The notes under the pieces are model-generated. The model was not told where the DNA came from. It did no database searches and saw nothing but the letters and a program-made list of their open reading frames with translations. Positions 1 through 7,777 of a DNA stretch of 64,000 nt are shown here, piece by piece (position 1 is the first letter of the stretch; each line of letters starts with the position of its first letter). The stretch covers positions 7,254,001 through 7,318,000 of the forward strand of contig NZ_JBFOHP010000002.1 in assembly GCF_040907265.1 (NCBI RefSeq). The letters are read 5' to 3'. Made by a program: the position numbers and the translations under genes. Source of the stretch: Streptomyces sclerotialus. GTDB lineage: Bacteria; Actinomycetota; Actinomycetes; Streptomycetales; Streptomycetaceae.

Positions 1-1
1 G

Positions 2-400
2 ATGGACTTCGGCCGGATCACCATCAGAGCGGGACTGTCGCTGTACCTCTTCGGAACACCGGGGCAGGACCGCTTCTGGTTCCTGTGGGACGACCTCTCC
101 GAAGGCGCGCTGGGCGCCGTCGTCCTCGCGGACACCCGAAGACTCGCGGACTGCTTCCCGGCGGTGGACTACTTCGAGAACCGCCGCGTGCCCTTCCTCG
201 TGGCCGTCAACTGCTTTCCCGGAGCGAGCTCGTACGGCGCGGACGACGTGTCACGCGCGCTGGACCTGGACAGTGGCACGCCGGTGGTGCTGTGCGACGC
301 GCGCGACCGCGATTCCGGGAAGGAAGTGCTGATCCGACTGGTCGAGCACGCGGGCCGGATGCACACGGCCCGCCTGCTCGACACGGTGAGCCGCCCGTAG
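2..400 (+). CDS. Conservon-type GTPase (CvnD-like), 3' part only
   Basis: The gene runs in from the left edge, so the P-loop (G1) end is missing and the first Met seen is probably internal. What remains has the family's G3 region LFGTPGQDRFWFLWDDL and the VNCF segment that takes the place of the usual NKxD guanine-binding motif. CvnD proteins are small Ras/MglA-like GTPases encoded with a sensor kinase, a roadblock protein and a DUF742 protein on the cytoplasmic face of the membrane. The protein is about 190 aa in full; 132 aa are visible. A separate roadblock gene lies 0.6 kb downstream across a reverse-strand gene. The family assignment is firm; the start is outside the window. Confidence 0.85.
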   Translation: MDFGRITIRAGLSLYLFGTPGQDRFWFLWDDLSEGALGAVVLADTRRLADCFPAVDYFENRRVPFLVAVNCFPGASSYGADDVSRALDLDSGTPVVLCDARDRDSGKEVLIRLVEHAGRMHTARLLDTVSRP

Positions 401-423
401 GGCCCGTGCCCCTTGCCTCGGAC

Positions 424-852
424 TCAGTCGGCGATGTCCGCCAGGGCCACGGCCTTGTCGACGTGGACCCGCACCAGCAACTCGCCGGGCACGCCGTTAC
501 GCGCGCCGAACTGCTCGGCCAGCTCCTCGCCCATGTAACGCGCCGCGATACGTGTCGCCCACGCCCGTACCTCCGACAGTTCCTCGGTCACCAGCGCCCG
601 CCCCTCGACCACCACGAAGTCGAAGGGCGGCCGGTCGTCGTCCACGCACAACGCCACCCGGCCGTCGCGGATCAGGTTCTGCCCCTTCACCGTCTCCTTG
701 CCCGTGTTGAAGACCACGTCGTCACCGTCCAGCAGGAACCACACGGGGGCGACGTGCGGCCTCCCGTCGGCCCGCACGGTCGCCAGCTTGCCCGTGCGGG
801 TGCCGGTGGAGAGGAACGCCTGCCACTCGTCCTTGGTCATCTTTCGTGCCAT
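424..852 (-). CDS. PPOX-class F420-dependent oxidoreductase
   Basis: A 142-aa split-barrel flavin/deazaflavin protein. The N-terminus MARKMTKDEWQAFL, followed by GKLATVRADGRPHVAPVWF and later GQNLIRDGRVALCVDD, is the usual layout of small actinobacterial PPOX-class F420H2-dependent reductases, cytoplasmic enzymes of mostly unknown substrate. The ATG at 852 is preferred over longer in-frame starts because homologs begin here and AGGATGAG sits just upstream; the upstream extension is arginine/serine-rich and not conserved-looking. It is convergent with the GTPase gene and divergent from the roadblock gene. FMN rather than F420 as cofactor cannot be excluded. Confidence 0.85.
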   Translation of the reverse strand: MARKMTKDEWQAFLSTGTRTGKLATVRADGRPHVAPVWFLLDGDDVVFNTGKETVKGQNLIRDGRVALCVDDDRPPFDFVVVEGRALVTEELSEVRAWATRIAARYMGEELAEQFGARNGVPGELLVRVHVDKAVALADIAD

Positions 853-1016
853 GGGCTCATCCTGCTGTATCCGGCGCCCGAGAGGCAGGAGGCCGCCCGC
901 CGACGTGTCCGGGCTGCTTGCCGAGACGGCAGAGGTGAGCGAGGCTGGCACAGCGGTGTGCGGCAGATGGTGCCGCAGACCAGTAGACAGCACGGTGTTA
1001 CGGGGAGGAAGCGGGA

Positions 1017-1424
1017 ATGGCACTGAGCAGTGGACTGGACTGGCTGCTGGACGACCTGACACGACGCGTCGAACAGGTGCGGCACGCCCTCGTGCTGTCC
1101 AACGACGGCCTGGTCACCGGGGCGAGCGAGGGGCTGGTGCGGGAGGACGCCGAGCACCTGGCCGCGGTCGCCTCCGGGCTGCACAGCCTTGCCAAGGGCT
1201 CGGGGCAGCAGTTCCGGGCGGGCCGGGTACGGCAGACCATGGTCGAATTCGACGACGCGGTGCTGTTCGTGACGGCGGCGGGGGACGGCAGCTGTCTGTG
1301 CGTGCTGGCTGAAGCCGATTCCGACCTGGGACAGATCGCGTACGAGATGACTTTGTTGGTGAACCGGGTCGGGGAACACCTCGGCGTCGCGGCGCGGCAG
1401 CCGGAGAGTTATCCACAGGTCTGA
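1017..1424 (+). CDS. Roadblock/LC7 domain protein (CvnB-like)
   Basis: A 135-aa single roadblock/LC7 fold. The sequence LDWLLDDLTRRVEQVRHALVLSNDGL opens the domain, followed by the typical LAAVASGLHSLAKG helix and a C-terminal strand and helix (MTLLVNRVGEHL). Proteins of this kind act as partners or GTPase-activating factors of MglA/CvnD GTPases. Starts at ATG with a good GGGGAGGAAGC ribosome site. It is a stand-alone copy rather than part of a full conservon: the next gene downstream is unrelated to kinases or DUF742 proteins. The gene is intact. Confidence 0.85.
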   Translation: MALSSGLDWLLDDLTRRVEQVRHALVLSNDGLVTGASEGLVREDAEHLAAVASGLHSLAKGSGQQFRAGRVRQTMVEFDDAVLFVTAAGDGSCLCVLAEADSDLGQIAYEMTLLVNRVGEHLGVAARQPESYPQV

Positions 1425-1432
1425 GGCGGGGG

Positions 1433-1489
1433 TTGACCCGCTGTCACACTCCGCGACTACAGTCGTAACTGTCAGTGAATGGACTGTAG
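1433..1489 (+). promoter_or_regulatory. Promoter region with CTACAGT/ACTGTAG half-sites
   Basis: TTGACC (1433-1438) could be a -35 box with TACAGT (1458-1463) as -10, though the 19-nt spacer is long. The inverted pair CTACAGT (1457-1463) and ACTGTAG (1483-1489) is perfect over 7 bp, with an extra AACTGT between the arms. It lies just upstream of the gene at 1505 and may be a regulator site. The regulator is unknown. Confidence 0.4.
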
Positions 1490-1504
1490 CGGGGGAGAAG
1501 CGAC

Positions 1505-2674
1505 ATGACCGCGATGTACGAGGGCTCGGAAACGCTCGCGATGGGGCGGGCGGCCCGGGAACTAGGTCTCAAAACAGGTGAGTTCGAGCTCGCCGTGCAG
1601 CTCGACGAGGTGAGTACGGTCCCGCCGGGGCCGGGCGACGTGTCCGGCCGACGGCGGGTGCCGGCATCCGAGATCGCGCGCCTGCGGGAGGAAAAGGGGT
1701 TTCCCGACACGCTGCGCGAGCGGATCCGCGTCGTCGGCGCGACGGAAGCCGCCGAGCTGATGGGCATCGCTCCCGGCAGGTTCCTGCGGCTGGCCCGGGC
1801 GGGATGCTTCGGCCCTGTCCGCTTTTATGTGAACCGCTACGGCGCGATCGTCTGGCAGTACCTGGCAGCGGAGCTGGAGGCCTTCGCGGGCAAGGAATGC
1901 GGCCTGGTCCACGGCCCCACGCCACCGCCGATGCGGGCGATGCTGACCCGCGGCCACGACTGGCGGGGCAGGCTGTGGCGGAGCCGGCGAGTGGCGCACC
2001 TGGTGACGGAGGCGGACGGCGCCTGGGCGGTCTCCGCCGTGATCGCCGCCGTGCTGCCGCCGGAGGAGCTGGCCTCGCTGGTACGCGATCCGGCCGAGCG
2101 GGTCTGGCTGCGCAAGCTCAGGCCCTGTCTCTCCTCGGCCGGAGCGAACACCGCCCGTACCCGCGAAGCGGTCGAACGGGCCGAGACGGCGGAGGACTTC
2201 GACGAGGTGATGTGGTACCGCATCAGCCTGTCCCGGCAGCTGGTCGCCGCCCGTGAGGAGCACCCGGCCCCGACCCTGCGCCCCTCCGACGCAGCGATGC
2301 CTTTCGGCACGGCTGCACACGGCGGCGGATCGCCGACGTCGCCCGGGGGAGAAGCCGACGAACCCGAAGCCACCGCAGAAGCAGAAGCCGACGGTACCGA
2401 TGCTGCCGATGGCGCACCGGCCCCCGTGTCCGTCTCGCCCCGCGCCCGGCTCATCCGCGCCCGCACAGGGGGCGCCACCGCGGCCGGCACCCGGTCAGGT
2501 GTCGCTCCGTCCGGCGCCCGTCCCAGGGCGGCCGGCCGCGTCCCTGCCCGGCACGGCGCGTTCCTGACCCGCCGTGTCCGCGGCTCCGCTGGCCGGGCGC
2601 GCCCTCAGTCACCCAGCTTGCGGAAGAGCCCTTCCTGGACCACGGATACGAGCAGTCTGCCCTCACGGTCGTAG
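1505..2674 (+). CDS. Hypothetical protein, DUF6397-like
   Basis: A 389-aa protein of unknown function. The first about 230 residues look structured and alternate helix-forming segments (MGRAARELGLKTGEFELAVQLDEV, ATEAAELMGIAPGRFLRLARAG) that resemble paired excisionase/MerR-like helix-turn-helix modules. The last about 150 residues are low-complexity, rich in Ala, Pro, Glu and Arg. The pattern matches Streptomyces proteins I remember as DUF6397; that name was not checked. Start ATG with GGGGGAGAAGCGAC upstream. The 3' end overlaps the convergent thioesterase gene by about 70 bp, so the tail may be poorly constrained. DNA binding is an inference from the helix pattern only. Confidence 0.7.
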   Translation: MTAMYEGSETLAMGRAARELGLKTGEFELAVQLDEVSTVPPGPGDVSGRRRVPASEIARLREEKGFPDTLRERIRVVGATEAAELMGIAPGRFLRLARAGCFGPVRFYVNRYGAIVWQYLAAELEAFAGKECGLVHGPTPPPMRAMLTRGHDWRGRLWRSRRVAHLVTEADGAWAVSAVIAAVLPPEELASLVRDPAERVWLRKLRPCLSSAGANTARTREAVERAETAEDFDEVMWYRISLSRQLVAAREEHPAPTLRPSDAAMPFGTAAHGGGSPTSPGGEADEPEATAEAEADGTDAADGAPAPVSVSPRARLIRARTGGATAAGTRSGVAPSGARPRAAGRVPARHGAFLTRRVRGSAGRARPQSPSLRKSPSWTTDTSSLPSRS

Positions 2675-3474
2675 ATGCGGCCGCGGGCCAGACCACGGGC
2701 GCCCGTGGCGATGGGCGACTCCTGGTCGTAGAGGAACCACTCGTCGGCGCGGAACGGCCGGTGGAACCACATCGCGTGATCCAGGGACGCCATGTCGAAC
2801 CCGCGCGGACCCCACAGCGGCTCGATCGGGATCCGCACGGCATCCAGCAGCGTCATGTCGCTGGCGTACGTCAGCGCGCAGGTGTGAACGAGCGGGTCGT
2901 CCCCCAGCGGCCCGACCGCCCGCATCCATACGGCACTGCGCGGCTCCGCACCCTCGATCTCCTCCGGCCGCCACCGCAGCCGGTCGACGTACCGGATGTC
3001 GAAGGGCTGGCGACGGGCCATGCGCTCCAGCGCCTCGGGCAGCCCGCCCAGGTGCTCGCGGACCTCTTCGGCGACTGTCGGCAGGTCCTCGGGGGCCGGC
3101 ACCACACGGCCGATCGAAAGTTGATGCTCGAACCCCGGTTCGGGCTTGTGAAAGGAGGCGGTCAAATTGAAGATCGTGCGTCCCTGCTGGACGGCCACGA
3201 CCCGGCGCGTGGTGAAGGAACGCCCGTCCCGCACCCGCTCGACCTGGTACACGATCGGCACCCCGGGCCGGCCCGGCCGCAGGAAGTACGCGTGCAGCGA
3301 GTGGACCGGGCGGTCGCCTTCCGTGGTCCGCCCGGCGGCCACGAGCGCCTGCCCGGCGACCTGCCCGCCGAAGACGCGCTGGAGGGATTCCTGGGGACTG
3401 CGGCCGCGGAAGATGTTCACCTCGATCTGTTCCAGATCGAGCAGGTCCACCAGCTTTTCCGCCGGATTGGTCAT
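2605..3474 (-). CDS. tesB: Acyl-CoA thioesterase II
   Basis: A full-length 289-aa double-hotdog thioesterase that hydrolyses acyl-CoA to free acid and CoA in the cytoplasm. The first hotdog holds FGGQVAGQALVAA and HSLHAYFLRPG; the second holds YASDMTLLD and ASLDHAMWFHRPF, and the protein ends VQEGLFRKLGD. In E. coli TesB the catalytic residues are Asp, Thr and Gln; here Asp (YASD) and Gln (VQEG) are present and Ser appears where E. coli has Thr (ASLDHA against ATIDHS). It lies 124 bp downstream of the helicase gene on the same strand and could be co-transcribed. Confidence 0.93.
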   Translation of the reverse strand: MTNPAEKLVDLLDLEQIEVNIFRGRSPQESLQRVFGGQVAGQALVAAGRTTEGDRPVHSLHAYFLRPGRPGVPIVYQVERVRDGRSFTTRRVVAVQQGRTIFNLTASFHKPEPGFEHQLSIGRVVPAPEDLPTVAEEVREHLGGLPEALERMARRQPFDIRYVDRLRWRPEEIEGAEPRSAVWMRAVGPLGDDPLVHTCALTYASDMTLLDAVRIPIEPLWGPRGFDMASLDHAMWFHRPFRADEWFLYDQESPIATGARGLARGRIYDREGRLLVSVVQEGLFRKLGD

Positions 3475-3598
3475 CTACGGGTGTCCTTCGTCGGTGTCGG
3501 AGAGCGGTCGGAGCAGAGGCCCCCGGTCGGGATGGTGCGGGACCCGGCCGCCGGTCCTGGGCGAACGCCCACGGCCGGGGCCGGGCAGGTACACATGG

Positions 3599-6112
3599 TC
3601 AGAGCTGCCCCACCGAGGTGACCCGCACGACCGCGCGCCCCTCCTCGTCCGAGGCGGCGAGGTCCACCTCGGCGGAGATGCCCCAGTCATGGTCGCCGTT
3701 CGGGTCGGCGAAGGTCTGGCGCACCCGCCACAGGCCGTGCTCCGGGTCCTCCTCGATCTGCAGGAGCTTGGGACCACGAGCGTCCGGGCCGGTGCCCAGG
3801 TCCTCGTACTCGTCCCAGTAGGCGTCCATCGCGTCCGCCCAGGCGTCCTCGTCCCACCCGGAGTCGGCGTCCAGCTCGCCCAGCTCCTCGACCTTGTCCA
3901 GCGCCGCCAGTTCCACCCGCCGGAACATCGCGTTGCGGACGAGCACCCGGAAGGCCCGGACGTTCGTGGTGACGGGCTTGACCTCGTCCGCGTGCTCCAT
4001 GGCCTCCTCGGCCGTCTCCTCCTCCGGGTTGGCGAGCTGTTCCCACTCGTCCAGGAGGCTGGAGTCGACCTGGCGGACCATCTCGCCGAGCCAGGCGATG
4101 ATGTCCTCGAAGTCCTCGGACTTCAGGTCGTCGGGCACGGTGTGGTCCAGTGCCTTGTACGCGCTCGCGAGGTAGCGCAGCACGATGCCCTCGGTGCGGG
4201 CCAGCTCGTAGAAGGAGACGAACTCCGAGAAGGTCATGGCCCGCTCGTACATGTCGCGGATGACCGACTTCGGCGACAGCGGATGGTCGCCGACCCAGGG
4301 ATGGCTGCGGCGGTAGAGACCGTAGGCGTGGGAGAGCAGCTCTTCCAGCGGCTTGGGGTACTCGACGTCCATGAGGCGCTCCATGCGGTCCTCGTACTCG
4401 ACGCCGTCGGCCTTCATCTGGGCGACCGCCTCGCCCTTGGCCTTGTTCTGCTGCGCGGCCAGGATCTGCCGCGGGTCGTCCAGGGTGGACTCCACGACCG
4501 AGACCATGTCCAGCGCGTAGGAGGGCGACTCGGGATCGAGCAGGTCGAAGGCGGCCAGCGCGAAGGTGGACAGCGGCTGGTTCAGTGCGAAGTCCTGCTG
4601 CAGGTCGACGGTGAGCCGCACGATGCGGCCCTCGGCATCCGGCTCGTCCAGGCGCTCCACGATCCCGCCGTCCAGCAGCGAACGGTAGATGGCGATGGCC
4701 CGCCGGATGTGCCGCAACTGGTTCTTGCGCGACTCGTGGTTGTCCTCCAGCAGCCGGCGCATGGCCTCGAAGGCGTTGCCGGGCCGGGCGATCACCGAGA
4801 GCAGCATCGCGTGGGTGACGCGGAAGCGGGAGGTCAGCGGCTCCGGCTCGGAGGCGATCAGCTTCTCGAAGGTGTTCTGACCCCAGTTGACGAAGCCCTC
4901 GGGAGCCTTCTTCCGGACGACCTTCCGGCGCTTCTTCGGGTCGTCTCCCGCCTTCGCGAGCGCCTTCTCGTTCTCGATGACGTGCTCGGGCGCCTGGGCG
5001 ACCACGAAGCCTGCGGTGTCGAAGCCGGCCCGCCCGGCCCGCCCCGCGATCTGGTGGAACTCCCGCGCCCGCAGGGTGCGCACCCGGTTCCCGTCGTACT
5101 TCGTCAGCGCGGTGAAGAGGACGGTACGGATCGGCACGTTGACGCCCACGCCGAGGGTGTCCGTTCCGCAGATCACCTTCAGCAGGCCGGCCTGGGCGAG
5201 CTTCTCCACGAGCCGCCGGTACTTCGGGAGCATGCCGGCGTGGTGCACGCCGATCCCGTGGCGTACGTGCCGCGAGAGGTTCTGCCCGAATTTGGTGGTG
5301 AAGCGGAAATTGCCGATCAGCTTGGCGATCTCGTCCTTCTCGGCCCGAGTGCACATGTTGATGCTCATCAGGGCCTGTGCCCGTTCCACGGCCGCGGCCT
5401 GCGTGAAGTGCACGATGTAGACCGGCGCCTGGTGCGTCTCCAGCAGCTCGGTCAGCGTCTCCGTCATCGGGGTCGTGCGGTACTCGTACGACAGCGGCAC
5501 GGGGCGCGTCGCGGACCGGACGACCGAGGTCGGCTTGCCGGTGCGCCGCGTCAGGTCCTTCTCGAACATCGCGACGTCACCGAGCGTCGCCGACATCAGG
5601 ATGAACTGCGCCTGCGGCAGTTCCAGCAGCGGGATCTGCCAGGCCCAGCCGCGGTCCGGCTCGGCGTAGAAGTGGAACTCGTCCATGACGACCTGGCCGA
5701 TGTCGGCGTCCTTGCCGTCGCGGAGCGCGATCGAGGCGAGCACCTCGGCGGTGCAGCAGATGACCGGGGCGTCGGCGTTCACGGAGGCGTCGCCGGTGAG
5801 CATGCCGACGTTCTCGGTGCCGAAGAGCTTGCACAGGTCGAAGAACTTCTCCGACACCAGCGCCTTGATGGGGGCGGTGTAGAAGGTGACCTGGTCGTTG
5901 GCCAGGGCGGTGAAGTGCGCGCCCGCCGCGACCAGGCTCTTGCCGGAGCCGGTGGGGGTGGACAGGATGACGTTCGCCCCCGAGACCACCTCGATCAGTG
6001 CCTCCTCCTGGGCAGGGTAGAGCGAGATGCCCTGCTCTTCGGCCCAGGTCGAAAAGGCTTCGAAGAGGGCATCGGGGTCGGCGTCGTTCGGCAGATGATC
6101 GATGAGGGTCAC
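3599..6112 (-). CDS. DEAD/DEAH-box RNA helicase with DUF3516-type C-terminus
   Basis: A superfamily-2 helicase of about 837 aa. In order it has a Q-like region (ISLYPAQEEAL), Walker A STPTGSGKS near residue 50, the DEFH box (VVMDEFHFY) near 145, SATL near 177, and motif VI HQIAGRAGRAGFDTAG near 345, followed by a long helical C-terminal region rich in acidic residues like actinobacterial DUF3516 helicases. The GTG at 6112 (VTLIDHLPND) is chosen because related proteins begin there and an AAGGAAGG stretch lies upstream; an in-frame ATG exists 60 bp further upstream. An RNA-processing role is inferred from the family. Confidence 0.9.
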   Translation of the reverse strand: MTLIDHLPNDADPDALFEAFSTWAEEQGISLYPAQEEALIEVVSGANVILSTPTGSGKSLVAAGAHFTALANDQVTFYTAPIKALVSEKFFDLCKLFGTENVGMLTGDASVNADAPVICCTAEVLASIALRDGKDADIGQVVMDEFHFYAEPDRGWAWQIPLLELPQAQFILMSATLGDVAMFEKDLTRRTGKPTSVVRSATRPVPLSYEYRTTPMTETLTELLETHQAPVYIVHFTQAAAVERAQALMSINMCTRAEKDEIAKLIGNFRFTTKFGQNLSRHVRHGIGVHHAGMLPKYRRLVEKLAQAGLLKVICGTDTLGVGVNVPIRTVLFTALTKYDGNRVRTLRAREFHQIAGRAGRAGFDTAGFVVAQAPEHVIENEKALAKAGDDPKKRRKVVRKKAPEGFVNWGQNTFEKLIASEPEPLTSRFRVTHAMLLSVIARPGNAFEAMRRLLEDNHESRKNQLRHIRRAIAIYRSLLDGGIVERLDEPDAEGRIVRLTVDLQQDFALNQPLSTFALAAFDLLDPESPSYALDMVSVVESTLDDPRQILAAQQNKAKGEAVAQMKADGVEYEDRMERLMDVEYPKPLEELLSHAYGLYRRSHPWVGDHPLSPKSVIRDMYERAMTFSEFVSFYELARTEGIVLRYLASAYKALDHTVPDDLKSEDFEDIIAWLGEMVRQVDSSLLDEWEQLANPEEETAEEAMEHADEVKPVTTNVRAFRVLVRNAMFRRVELAALDKVEELGELDADSGWDEDAWADAMDAYWDEYEDLGTGPDARGPKLLQIEEDPEHGLWRVRQTFADPNGDHDWGISAEVDLAASDEEGRAVVRVTSVGQL

Positions 6113-6287
6113 GCCCCCATACTGCCTTCCTTCACCCCGGAAGCGGGAACCGGCGGGTCCTACGGTGATCATCGGACGCTACGCTGTGTCGCCGACCACG
6201 CGTCACCTCCGCGGCAACGAGCGCCATCGGCGCGGCAGCGGACGTCAGCGGCGCGAGAACGAAGACGACAAAGGGTGGGGAACAACC

Positions 6288-7079
6288 ATGATGGGACCGG
6301 CGCACTCGCTGTCCGGGGCCGCGGCCTGGCTGGGGGTGGGCGCGGCGGCCGGCGCCGCGGGCCATCCGATGCCCTGGCCGGTGGTCGTCGTCGGGGCGCT
6401 GATCTGCGCCGGTGCGGCCCTCGCTCCGGACCTGGACCACAAGGCGGCCACGATCTCGCGTGCCTTCGGGCCGCTGTCCCGGGGCCTGTGCGAGGTCGTC
6501 GACAACATCTCGCACGCCGTCTACAAGGCCACTCGGATGAAGGGCGACGCACGCCGGTCCGGTGGTCACCGCACCTTGACGCACACGTGGGTGTGGGCGG
6601 TACTGGTGGGCGCGGGCATGGCCGTGCTGGCGATGCAGGGCGGCCGCTGGGCGGTGCTCGGCATCCTCTTCGTACACATGGTCCTCGCCATCGAGGGGCT
6701 GCTGTGGCGGCAGGCGCGGGTCTCCAGCGACGTGCTGGTCTGGCTGCTGGGCGCGGCAGCGGCGTGGATCCTCGCCGGGGTGCTGGACCAGCCGGGGAAC
6801 GGCTCGCACTGGCTCTTCACCGCCCCGGACCAGGCGTACCTCTGGCTGGGGCTGCCGATCGTGCTGGGCGCGCTGGTGCACGACATCGGCGACGCGCTGA
6901 CCGTCTCGGGCTGCCCGATACTGTGGCCGATCCCGATCGGCCGCAAGCGCTGGTACCCGGTCGGCCCGCCCAAGGGCATGCGGTTCCGTGCGGGCAGCTG
7001 GGTGGAGCTGAAGGTCCTGATGCCGGTCTTCACCCTCCTCGGCGGCATAGGCGGCCTCACGGCCCTCGGCTTCCTCTAG
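6288..7079 (+). CDS. Membrane metal-dependent hydrolase (YdjM-like)
   Basis: A 263-aa integral membrane protein. It opens MMGPAHSLSG and shows metal-ligand-like motifs APDLDHKAA near residue 50 and GGHRTLTHTW near 95, as in the YdjM/LexA-binding-membrane-hydrolase group, with about six hydrophobic segments. The HRTLTH motif and the LDH motif are the conserved putative zinc ligands. The ATG at 6288 is used: GGGTGGGGAAC precedes it and the upstream in-frame extension is not protein-like. It is divergent from the helicase. Substrate unknown. Confidence 0.85.
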   Translation: MMGPAHSLSGAAAWLGVGAAAGAAGHPMPWPVVVVGALICAGAALAPDLDHKAATISRAFGPLSRGLCEVVDNISHAVYKATRMKGDARRSGGHRTLTHTWVWAVLVGAGMAVLAMQGGRWAVLGILFVHMVLAIEGLLWRQARVSSDVLVWLLGAAAAWILAGVLDQPGNGSHWLFTAPDQAYLWLGLPIVLGALVHDIGDALTVSGCPILWPIPIGRKRWYPVGPPKGMRFRAGSWVELKVLMPVFTLLGGIGGLTALGFL

Positions 7080-7330
7080 GGCACCGCCGCTCTCCAGGAC
7101 CCAGGCTTCCGACAGGACCCCGGCTTCCAGGACCTTGGCCTTCCCCGGGGCCTCGGGCTCGACGGGCAGGCGGCCGGGACGAACGCGCCAGGGGGGTGCG
7201 CGGCCCGTGTACCGGTACGCCTCCGAGCGGGCTGTGGCCCCTCGCGACGGGTGGCTCCTCGTCCGCGCTGTGGTCGGCACCGGGCGCCGGAGCCGCGGAA
7301 GCCGTACCTCCCTCACGTGACAGCCCACGT

Positions 7331-7600
7331 CCCGGACGCGGTGCGTGCCCCGAGTACGGTGCGTGCCCCGAGTACGGGTCACATCCCGAGCGTGAGCCAC
7401 ATCCCGAGTACGGGTCACGTCCCGGGCGTGGGCCACACCCCGAGCGTGGGCCAGGCCGGGAGAGCCGACCGGGCCCCGAGCCCGGATCACACCCGGAGAA
7501 CCTGCCAGGCTCAGGCTCCGGGCCGTACCCGGCGAGTTTCCCGGGCTCAGGCTCCGGGCCGTACCCGGCGGGCTTGTCAGGTCCAGGCTCCGGGGCGCAG
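7331..7600. repeat. Degenerate 18-bp and 36-bp tandem repeats
   Basis: The 0.7-kb gap between convergent genes (7080-7777) holds no convincing gene. From 7331 to about 7455 there are seven imperfect 18-bp units of the form CCCGAGTACGGGTCACAT. From about 7505 to 7600 a longer unit of about 36 bp containing CAGGCTCCGGGCCGTAC recurs about 2.5 times. Open frames cross the array on both strands, but they encode only simple hexapeptide repeats, so coding is unlikely. Confidence 0.8.
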
Positions 7601-7722
7601 CCCGCGAGCCGGACAGGCGCAGGGCCCGGGCCTGGGCTCGCTCCAGGTGTAGCGCCGAGGAGTCCGGATCCGGGAGTCGGCTCAGCTCTGGCCCCGGGGC
7701 GGTACCGGTTCGTCGTGTGGCC

Positions 7723-7759
7723 CGGGCCCCGGCGGCCGGTTCCGGGCCGCGGGGGCCCG
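7723..7759. terminator. Likely bidirectional terminator hairpin
   Basis: A 15-bp stem with one mismatch (CGGGCCCCGGCGGCC at 7723-7737 pairing with GGCCGCGGGGGCCCG at 7745-7759) lies between the end of the membrane hydrolase region and the stop of the ABC gene. There is no T-tract, as is common in high-GC actinobacteria. Confidence 0.55.
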
Positions 7760-7777
7760 GGGAGCCCGGGCGGAGGG

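Noticed and set aside
7331..7600. Repeat array as a CRISPR
   Set aside because: Units are contiguous and only 18 or 36 bp, with no unique spacers and no cas genes.
7251..7652. 133-residue repeat protein on the plus strand
   Set aside because: Both strands are open only because of the repeat composition; no convincing ribosome site or conserved domain.
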